Shown here in pieces: positions 13,425 to 18,783 of a stretch of 18,783 nucleotides of DNA. Each line of letters starts with the position of its first letter. The stretch's first letter is position 1. The position numbers were made by a program, and so were the translations under genes. The notes under the pieces are model-generated. The model was given only the letters and a program-made list of their open reading frames with translations. It was not told where the DNA came from and made no database searches. The stretch is from Candidatus Sulfotelmatobacter sp. (lineage in GTDB: Bacteria; Acidobacteriota; Terriglobia; Terriglobales; Acidobacteriaceae), in the NCBI GenBank assembly GCA_030037515.1, contig JASHRE010000802.1, forward strand, positions 1 to 18,783, in the 5' to 3' direction.

Positions 13425-14762
13425 TTAGTCTTTGACCGCGCGATCCGTGATCTCAAGCCCCTTATCGATAATCGCAAACGCCTCGTGCAATTGCTGCTCG
13501 CTGATGCAAAGCGGGGGATTGGTGAAGAAAGTGTTCCAGCGCACCAGCGTATAGAGCCCCTGCTCGCGGAAAAATTTTCCCAGCGCGACCATCTCCTCCG
13601 ATACACCATTGAAGGGAGCCATGGGCTGACGGGTCTTCCGGCTGCGAACCAGTTCGAAAATTCCAAATAATCCGATTGACCGAACGGCACCGACTGATGG
13701 ATGCTTCGCCTGCATCTCGGCACCGAGTTGCTTCATGACCACGCCCATCTTGCGCGCGTTCTCGATCAGCTTGTCTTCTTCGTACACGCGAATCGTGGCC
13801 AAAGCGGCGGCGCATCCCATCGGATGCGAGTTGTACGTCAGACCGCCATAGAAAACCTTATCTTGAAAATGCCACGCAATGTGATGCCGCATGCCCACCG
13901 CACCCAGGGCGATATAGCTCGATGTCAGCCCTTTCGCCATCGAAATCAGGTCCGGAACAACCTTCCAGTGATCGACCGCGAACCATTTGCCGGTCCGGCC
14001 GAAACCAGCCATGACTTCGTCGGCGATCATCAGGATGCCGTACTTGTCGCACAGTTTGCGCACACCCTGGATGTAGCCGTCGGGCGGAATGAGAATTCCG
14101 TTCGTGCCGACGACTGTTTCCAAAATGAATGCCGCAATCGTCTGTGGGCCCTCCAGCTGAATCGTCTCCTCGATCATGGCGAGCGAAGTTTCAGCGGACT
14201 CCCATCCGCGCTCGATGCCATGATACGGATCGAGCACGCGAACGACGCCGGGGATACCCGGTTCGGCGGCCCAGCGGCGTGGATCGCCAGTCAGCGAGAT
14301 GCTTCCCGCAGTCGCGCCGTGATACGAACGATAGCGCGCGATGATCTTGTGGCGTCCGGTGAACAAGCGGGCAATCTTGATCGCATTTTCGTTCGCTTCG
14401 GCGCCCCCGTTGGTGAAAAAGAAAGTATCAATGTCGCCGGGCGTAATTTCGGCCAGCTTCTCCCCCAGCCGTGCGCGCGGCTCGGTCGCCATGAATGGAT
14501 TGGCGTAGCAAAGCGTTTCCGCCTGCTCCTTAATAGCGTTGATTACGCGCTCGTCGCCGTGCCCGATATTCACCGACATGAGTTGGCTATTGAAGTCAAC
14601 GAAGCGCTTGCCTTCCGGCGTCCAGAAATAAATGCCCTTGGCCTTCGCAACTGGAATGGGATCGACCTTCGACTGCGCAGACCATTCGAAGAGCGTGTGC
14701 TTCCTGGTGAGGTCAACGATTTGCTGCCCGGTCAGCGTAGGAGTTTCAGTCGCAATGGTCAT
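13425..14762 (-). CDS. class III omega-amino acid aminotransferase
   Basis: PLP-dependent aminotransferase of 445 residues, fold type I, that moves an omega-amino group (beta-alanine, taurine, GABA-like or 3-aminoisobutyrate donors) to pyruvate or another keto acid. The PLP lysine is Lys277 in LISMAKGLTSSYIALGAV. The cofactor aspartate is Asp248 in LMIADEVMAGFGRTGKWF. Other family segments are FTNGGAEANENAIKIAR (116-132), YRSYHGATAGS (144-154) and GGLTYNSHPMGCAAALA (306-322). The general look (FEWSAQSKVDPIPVAKAKG and onward) is closest to taurine-pyruvate/beta-alanine-type enzymes. GAGGG 5 bp before ATG 14762 supports the start. It lies downstream of mmsA across a 94-bp gap holding a large hairpin. 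MmsA could consume its malonate- or methylmalonate-semialdehyde product. The exact substrate is uncertain. Confidence 0.88.
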   Translation of the reverse strand: MTIATETPTLTGQQIVDLTRKHTLFEWSAQSKVDPIPVAKAKGIYFWTPEGKRFVDFNSQLMSVNIGHGDERVINAIKEQAETLCYANPFMATEPRARLGEKLAEITPGDIDTFFFTNGGAEANENAIKIARLFTGRHKIIARYRSYHGATAGSISLTGDPRRWAAEPGIPGVVRVLDPYHGIERGWESAETSLAMIEETIQLEGPQTIAAFILETVVGTNGILIPPDGYIQGVRKLCDKYGILMIADEVMAGFGRTGKWFAVDHWKVVPDLISMAKGLTSSYIALGAVGMRHHIAWHFQDKVFYGGLTYNSHPMGCAAALATIRVYEEDKLIENARKMGVVMKQLGAEMQAKHPSVGAVRSIGLFGIFELVRSRKTRQPMAPFNGVSEEMVALGKFFREQGLYTLVRWNTFFTNPPLCISEQQLHEAFAIIDKGLEITDRAVKD

Positions 14763-14781
14763 AATGCCCTCATGAATGCTT

Positions 14782-14857
14782 GATCACCACGGAGGCACGG
14801 GAACAAGGAGAAACCGAGATTTTGTTCTCCGTGCCTCCGAGTCTCCGTGGTGCGGAT
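14782..14857. repeat. imperfect long palindrome between mmsA and the aminotransferase
   Basis: The gap between the two genes is almost entirely one large imperfect inverted repeat. GATCACCACGGAG (14782-14794) matches CTCCGTGGTGCGGATC (14844-14857+), and GGAGGCACGGGAACAA (14791-14806) matches TTGTTCTCCGTGCCTCC (14823-14838), with a short AT-rich turn. This CACCACGGAG/GGCACGGAG style of palindrome is one I associate with dispersed intergenic repeats in Acidobacteria and deltaproteobacteria. As RNA it would fold into a strong hairpin between the two coding regions and could weaken read-through or stabilise the upstream message. Confidence 0.7.
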
Positions 14858-16347
14858 CAGAACTTCCGGCTTTGCTCTTTGGCCCAACGTTCTACGACAA
14901 CTTTCTTGTCCGTGTAGAACTCAATCGCGTCTCGGCCCTGGCCGTGCAGATCGCCGAAGAAGCTGTTCTTCCATCCGCTGAAGGGGAAATACGCCATGGG
15001 CGCCGCCACTCCGATGTTGATGCCGATATTTCCCGCAGGCGCTTCGTAGCGGAAGCGGCGCGCCGCCGATCCGCTCGACGTGAACAACGACGCCTGATTC
15101 CCATACGCGCTGCGCCCTAGAAAATTCAGAGCCTGGTCGAGATCGTCGGCATGAATGAGGCTCAGCACCGGGCCGAAAATTTCAGTATCGGCAAGTTCAC
15201 TGGTCGCGGGTACGTCATCGAGAATGGTCGGCTTGACGAAATTCCCCGATTCATGTTTGGGAATTTTCGTGTTGCGTCCATCAAGCAGAACCCTCGCCCC
15301 TTGCTTCTCGCCAGCTGCGATGAGCGATTCAATTCTTTGCTTGCTCTGTGGCGTGATGACGGGTCCCATCTGGACCCCATCTTGGAGGCCGTTTCCGACT
15401 TTCAGCGTCGACGCGGCATCGGCGATCGAATCGCGAAAGGTTTTTTGCGCTTCACCGATTGTGACCGCAACCGAAACTGCCAGGCATCGCTGTCCCGCGC
15501 ACCCAAAAGCGCTGTCGCTGATAATTTGCGTAGCCATGGGCATGTCGGCATCCGGCAAAACGATCACGTGATTTTTCGCTCCGCCCTGACACTGGCACCG
15601 CTTTCCTTTTTCGGCCGAGCGCGCATAGATGTAGCGTGCGACCGGAGTCGATCCCACAAAACTGATGGCGCGAACCTTGGGATGATCAATCAGCGCATCG
15701 ACCGCGGTTTTTCCGCCGTTGGCAAGATTAACCACGCCTTTCGGCAGCCCAATTTTTTCCAACAGCTCGTAGACGCACCGCATGGTTAGCGGCACGCGCT
15801 CGCTCGGCTTAAGAATGAACGTGTTCCCCGTGGCGATCGCATAAGGCAGATACCAGAACGCGATCATGCCGGGAAAATTGAATGGCACGATAGCCGCGAC
15901 CACGCCGAGCGGCTGCCGGATCATGATTTCGTCGATGCCGCGCGCGACATCTTCCAGATTGTAGCCTTGCATCATGATAGGAATGCCGCAGGCGACCTCG
16001 ACATTTTCGATCGCGCGCCGCATCTCGGCTTTCGCTTCGGCGAAGGTTTTGCCGTTTTCGGTTGTGATGATGCGGGCGATGTCGTCGATGTGCTCTTCGA
16101 GCAGCATCTTGAGCTTGAACAGCGGCTGGATGCGGTCTTCCGGAGGTGTGCGGCGCCATTCGGGGAAAGCCGCTGCAGCAGCTTCCACGGCGGCGTTGAC
16201 ATCCGCCGCATCGCCCATCGGAACGCTGGCCAGCGTTTCGCCGGTCGCAGGGTTGACCACGTCTCGCCACTCGGAGGAGTGCGAATCATTCCATTGCCCG
16301 TTGATAAAGTTGGTAAGACGTGCAATGGGAGGTGCGGCTACGGTCAT
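14857..16347 (-). CDS. mmsA: CoA-acylating (methyl)malonate-semialdehyde dehydrogenase MmsA
   Basis: Oxidises methylmalonate semialdehyde to propionyl-CoA, or malonate semialdehyde to acetyl-CoA, with NAD and CoA and release of CO2. These are the last steps of valine and beta-alanine/pyrimidine breakdown. The 496 residues are the normal family length. Catalytic Cys288 lies in FGCAGQRCLAVS. The NAD site includes PFNFPGMIAFWYLPYAIATG (155-174) and FVGSTPVARYIY (230-241). The segment GGAKNH (255-260) has Asn where other aldehyde dehydrogenases keep a glutamate, a mark of the CoA-acylating MmsA branch. The usual Ala-Leu before GGAKNH is Cys-Gln here (RCQCQGGAKNH). The N-terminal TNFINGQW and C-terminal FFGDLHGQGRDAIEFYTDKK agree with MmsA. 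GAGG 7 bp before the ATG supports the start. It sits 112 bp downstream of the GabT-like gene. Confidence 0.95.
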   Translation of the reverse strand: MTVAAPPIARLTNFINGQWNDSHSSEWRDVVNPATGETLASVPMGDAADVNAAVEAAAAAFPEWRRTPPEDRIQPLFKLKMLLEEHIDDIARIITTENGKTFAEAKAEMRRAIENVEVACGIPIMMQGYNLEDVARGIDEIMIRQPLGVVAAIVPFNFPGMIAFWYLPYAIATGNTFILKPSERVPLTMRCVYELLEKIGLPKGVVNLANGGKTAVDALIDHPKVRAISFVGSTPVARYIYARSAEKGKRCQCQGGAKNHVIVLPDADMPMATQIISDSAFGCAGQRCLAVSVAVTIGEAQKTFRDSIADAASTLKVGNGLQDGVQMGPVITPQSKQRIESLIAAGEKQGARVLLDGRNTKIPKHESGNFVKPTILDDVPATSELADTEIFGPVLSLIHADDLDQALNFLGRSAYGNQASLFTSSGSAARRFRYEAPAGNIGINIGVAAPMAYFPFSGWKNSFFGDLHGQGRDAIEFYTDKKVVVERWAKEQSRKF

Positions 16348-16459
16348 GATGAGGCCTCGCGGAGGGTCGGTACCCAGACCCAGTTCTCACTTCTCAGTCT
16401 TCGATTGCGACAACCAGTATATGCCTCAGGAGCCGGGTGCCGGCGACTCGGTGCTTGTT

Positions 16460-17821
16460 TCAAACCAACTGCGCCAATACACCTTTCCGATCGCACACGC
16501 TGGCGATTCCGGATTCGAGCACATCGAGCGCTTCATCCATTTGCTCGTCGGTGATGACCAGCGGCACGAGCACGCGGATGACATTTGCATATGAGCCTGC
16601 AGTGATGGTGATCAGGCCGTGCTCGTAGCAGTACTGCGTAATTTTCCTCGTCTCTTCGGCTGCCGGAGCGTTCGTTTCCTGGGACTGGACGAGTTCGATC
16701 GCCCGCATGGCGCCGAGACCGCGCACATCTCCGACCATCGGGCAGCGACGCTGCCACTCGCGGGCACGGCGCTGGAAGCGGTCTCCGAGTTCGTTGGCGC
16801 GAGCCAGCAGATTTTCCCGCTCGAACAGGTCGATGACGGCCAAGGCTGCCGCACACGAAAGCGGATTGCCGGCGAAAGTTCCGCCCAAGCCGCCGGGGAC
16901 CGGTGCGTCCATGATTTCCGCCCGGCCAGTCACTGCGGCCAGAGGCAATCCTCCGCCAAGAGACTTGGCCGTCACAATCAAGTCCGGCTCGATCCCATAT
17001 CGCTCGCAACCGAACAACGCGCCCGTGCGCCCGAAGCCGGATTGCACTTCGTCGGCGATGAAAACAATGCCGTGTCTGTGGCAGAGATCGACGAGAACTT
17101 TGAAATAGTCCGAGGGCGGAACGACGAACCCGCCTTCGCCGAGAACCGGTTCAGCAATGACCGCGGCCACTTCCTCGTTCGCAACCACACGCTTGAAAGT
17201 GTCTTCGAGACGGCGGGCACAATACAGATCGCACGAGGGATACTTCAGCGAATAGGAACAGCGATAGCAGTACGCAAACGGAACGCGATAGACCTCGCCC
17301 GGAAAGGGCGCAAATCCGGCCTTGTAGGGATGCGTTTTGCTGGTCAGCGCCAGCGTCATCATTGTGCGGCCGTGAAACGCATCCTCGAATGCGATGATGC
17401 CCGGGCGTTTGGTATAGGCGCGAGCCATTTTCACCGCGTTCTCGACCGCTTCCGCTCCGCTGTTGATGAAGATTGTTTTCTTCGCAAATTTCCCCGGCGT
17501 GATGTCGTTCATGCGCTCGGCCAGCCGGATGTAGCTCTCGTACGGTGTCACCTGCACGCATGCGTGCAGAAAATGATCGAGCTGGTCTTTCACAGCGTTC
17601 AGCACTTCATCGCGACGATGACCAACATTGAGGCAGCCGATGCCGCCGGCGAAGTCTATGTACCGGTTGCCATCTACGTCTTCGATCCATGCGTCTTTCG
17701 CATTGGCTATGTAGAGGGGCGTGCCGTGCGAAAGGCCGCGCGGCACAGCTTTCGCACGGCGCTCGGAAAGCGCCCTGGACTTCGGACCAGGAATCGGTGT
17801 TCGCAATTGAATGGTGGACAT
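16460..17821 (-). CDS. GabT-like class III aminotransferase with four-cysteine insert
   Basis: PLP-dependent 4-aminobutyrate/5-aminovalerate-type aminotransferase, 453 residues. It converts an omega-amino acid to its semialdehyde, with 2-oxoglutarate or pyruvate as acceptor. The PLP lysine is Lys286 in VTAKSLGGGLPLAAV, and the cofactor Asp257 is in FIADEVQSGFGRTGALF. FINSGAEAVENAVKMAR (118-134), FHGRTMMTLALTSK (149-162) and GGTFAGNPLSCAAALAV (313-329) are classical GabT segments. Residues 185-201 hold the pattern YCYRCSYSLKYPSCDLYC (Cys185, 188, 197, 201), a possible metal site seen in a subset of GabT-like enzymes. The N-terminus PIPGPKSRALSERRAKAVPRG is also typical of this subset. No strong ribosome-binding site precedes ATG 17821 (GAG 6-8 bp upstream). 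The neighbours (ALDH upstream, mmsA downstream) fit omega-amino acid or polyamine catabolism. Confidence 0.9.
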   Translation of the reverse strand: MSTIQLRTPIPGPKSRALSERRAKAVPRGLSHGTPLYIANAKDAWIEDVDGNRYIDFAGGIGCLNVGHRRDEVLNAVKDQLDHFLHACVQVTPYESYIRLAERMNDITPGKFAKKTIFINSGAEAVENAVKMARAYTKRPGIIAFEDAFHGRTMMTLALTSKTHPYKAGFAPFPGEVYRVPFAYCYRCSYSLKYPSCDLYCARRLEDTFKRVVANEEVAAVIAEPVLGEGGFVVPPSDYFKVLVDLCHRHGIVFIADEVQSGFGRTGALFGCERYGIEPDLIVTAKSLGGGLPLAAVTGRAEIMDAPVPGGLGGTFAGNPLSCAAALAVIDLFERENLLARANELGDRFQRRAREWQRRCPMVGDVRGLGAMRAIELVQSQETNAPAAEETRKITQYCYEHGLITITAGSYANVIRVLVPLVITDEQMDEALDVLESGIASVCDRKGVLAQLV

Positions 17822-18073
17822 CGTGGTCTCGTTGTTAATTGCTCGCCTCTTTGGCCGCTTTGGGCTACGCGGGTTTGCTTTTCCCTACCCTTGGCTTGCG
17901 CTGTGGGCTGCATTTTCTGCCGCCTGGCGCCAAGTGTTGTCCGGCGACTTTCTTATTCACATCGCGGCCCTTTCACGTCTGGCTTCGGGTTTCGTCCTCG
18001 GTGCTGCTCGGACGCTCTCGGGCGCGCCCGAACTTCCACCGGCAACTTGCAACTGGGTACCGGCAGCCGAAAT
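17822..18073. other. 252-bp intergenic region with a 14-bp perfect palindrome
   Basis: This separates the end of the aldehyde dehydrogenase gene from the start of the GabT-like gene. No coding sequence is supported; the long open frame on the plus strand here has no family features. TCGGGCGCGCCCGA at 18018-18031 is a perfect palindrome. CTGGGTACCG at 18053-18062 recurs as its reverse complement at 16368-16377, in front of mmsA. The gap is long enough to hold a separate promoter for the GabT-like gene, but no clear -35/-10 pair was found. Confidence 0.35.
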
Positions 18074-18783
18074 TCAGTACCATCCGATCGGCGCTTCATT
18101 CAAGTTAATGTGCACTTGCTTGGTTTCGAGATATTCCTCGATTCCCCAGGGCCCCAGCTCCCGACCGAAACCCGACTGCTTGAATCCGCCCCACGGCGCT
18201 TCGACATACGTCGGCTGCATGTGGTTGACCCAGACAATTCCCGCCCGGAGCGCTTTCACCGCGCGCATGGCCTTGAAAATGTCGCGCGTCCAGACGGCTG
18301 CGGCCAAGCCATAAGGGGAATCATTGGCGATTTTGATCGCCTCTTTTTCGTCGTCAAATGGAATGACCGCCGCAACCGGGCCGAAAATTTCTTCCCGCGC
18401 GATGCGGGTACTGTTCTCGACATCGTAAAAAATCGTTGGCTCGAGGTAGTACCCCTTCGCGATTTTCTCGGGACGACCGCCGCCGGAAGCCAACTTCGCC
18501 TCTTTCTTGCCGATTGCGAGATATTCATTGACGCGCTCGTATTGTTCTTTGCTCACCAGCGGCCCCATCTTCGTTTCTCGTTCAAGCGGGGGGCCAAGCT
18601 TTATCTTCTTCGCCTTCTCCGTCATGGCCTCAACGAAATTCTTGTAAATCGATTTCTGCACCAGGATGCGGCTGCCCGCCGAACAGACTTCACCTTGATT
18701 GATGAACACGCCGAACAGCGCGCCATCGATGGCAGCTTCGAAATCGGCATCGGCGAAGAAAATGTTCGGCGACTTTCCGCCGA
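18074..18783 (-). CDS. betaine-aldehyde-type NAD(P)-dependent aldehyde dehydrogenase, N-terminal part outside window
   Basis: C-terminal 236 residues or so of an aldehyde dehydrogenase; the frame stays open to the right edge, beginning GGKSPNIFFADADFEAAIDG. Catalytic Cys lies in FINQGEVCSAGSRILVQ. Further family marks are EEIFGPVAAVIPFDDEKEAI, NDSPYGLAAAVWTRD, HMQPTYVEAPWGGFKQSGFG and GIEEYLETKQVHINLNEAP. The NQGEVCSAG wording and the APWGGFKQSGFGRELG ending point to the betaine-aldehyde/aminoaldehyde dehydrogenase branch (BetB/GbsA/PatD-like) rather than succinate-semialdehyde dehydrogenase. The ATG at 18709 is internal. As the first gene of the right-to-left cluster it could turn aminoaldehydes into the amino acids used by the two aminotransferases; this is inferred from context. 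Confidence 0.92.
   Translation of the reverse strand, partial: GGKSPNIFFADADFEAAIDGALFGVFINQGEVCSAGSRILVQKSIYKNFVEAMTEKAKKIKLGPPLERETKMGPLVSKEQYERVNEYLAIGKKEAKLASGGGRPEKIAKGYYLEPTIFYDVENSTRIAREEIFGPVAAVIPFDDEKEAIKIANDSPYGLAAAVWTRDIFKAMRAVKALRAGIVWVNHMQPTYVEAPWGGFKQSGFGRELGPWGIEEYLETKQVHINLNEAPIGWY

Noticed and set aside
13701..14783. Long open frame (360 codons) antisense to the omega-aminotransferase
   Set aside because: Its opposite strand has complete aminotransferase motifs; the frame is a codon-bias shadow with no family features.
15151..16594. Open frames of 150-210 codons antisense to mmsA and the GabT-like gene
   Set aside because: Shadows of strongly supported genes; no recognisable domain.
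17811..18314. Plus-strand frame of 167 codons spanning the gap before the aldehyde dehydrogenase
   Set aside because: Covers both ends of real minus-strand genes, lacks motifs and a ribosome-binding site.
1..18783. A new defence, toxin-antitoxin or mobile system
   Set aside because: No nuclease, methylase, toxin-antitoxin pair, recombinase, reverse transcriptase or CRISPR-like repeat series was found on either strand; the genes are metabolic, transport, regulatory or envelope types.

Overview
The window looks like a chromosomal piece of a GC-rich soil bacterium, most likely an Acidobacteriota (Terriglobia/Koribacter-like). The basis is gene style: the remnant of a secreted beta-propeller (BNR-type) protein of a kind I associate with that phylum, small lineage-specific membrane proteins, and palindromic repeats of an acidobacterial look. 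This assignment is an inference; no rRNA or other phylogenetic marker is present. No tRNA, rRNA, CRISPR array, transposase or phage gene was seen.

Left part (1-3.6 kb): the 3' part of a PAS-type sensor histidine kinase overlaps by 8 bp an NtrC-family sigma-54 activator, forming one two-component pair. Convergent to it is a small single-helix membrane protein, followed by about 750 bp of minus-strand wreckage of a secreted BNR-repeat protein, readable only across several frameshifts.

Molybdate block (3.67-6.43 kb): modA, modB and modC on the plus strand, with modB and modC overlapping by ATGA, encode a complete high-affinity molybdate ABC importer.

Middle (6.5-12.8 kb): a mixed set of short transcription units. 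They are a minus-strand GT39/ArnT-like membrane glycosyltransferase with a palindromic repeat inserted in frame, an alpha/beta hydrolase, an exported two-module VOC protein, a membrane-anchored protein with a BamE-like tail, a SufT/MIP18-type iron-sulfur assembly protein, a small two-helix membrane protein, and an exported P1-family (DmpA-like) self-processing aminopeptidase with a palindrome over its putative -10 box.

Right part (13.4-18.8 kb): four minus-strand genes, transcribed right to left, form a catabolic cluster. They are a betaine-aldehyde-type aldehyde dehydrogenase (cut by the window edge), a GabT-like class III aminotransferase with a four-cysteine insert, a CoA-acylating (methyl)malonate-semialdehyde dehydrogenase (MmsA), and a second class III omega-aminotransferase. 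Together they can plausibly take amino-aldehydes (for example from polyamines) to beta-alanine or GABA, deaminate these to semialdehydes, and deliver acyl-CoA. I see no convincing new defence or mobile system. The most interesting items are the decayed surface protein, the in-frame repeat in the glycosyltransferase, the large hairpin between mmsA and its neighbour, the GAFTSA variant in the sigma-54 activator and the peptidase operator candidate.
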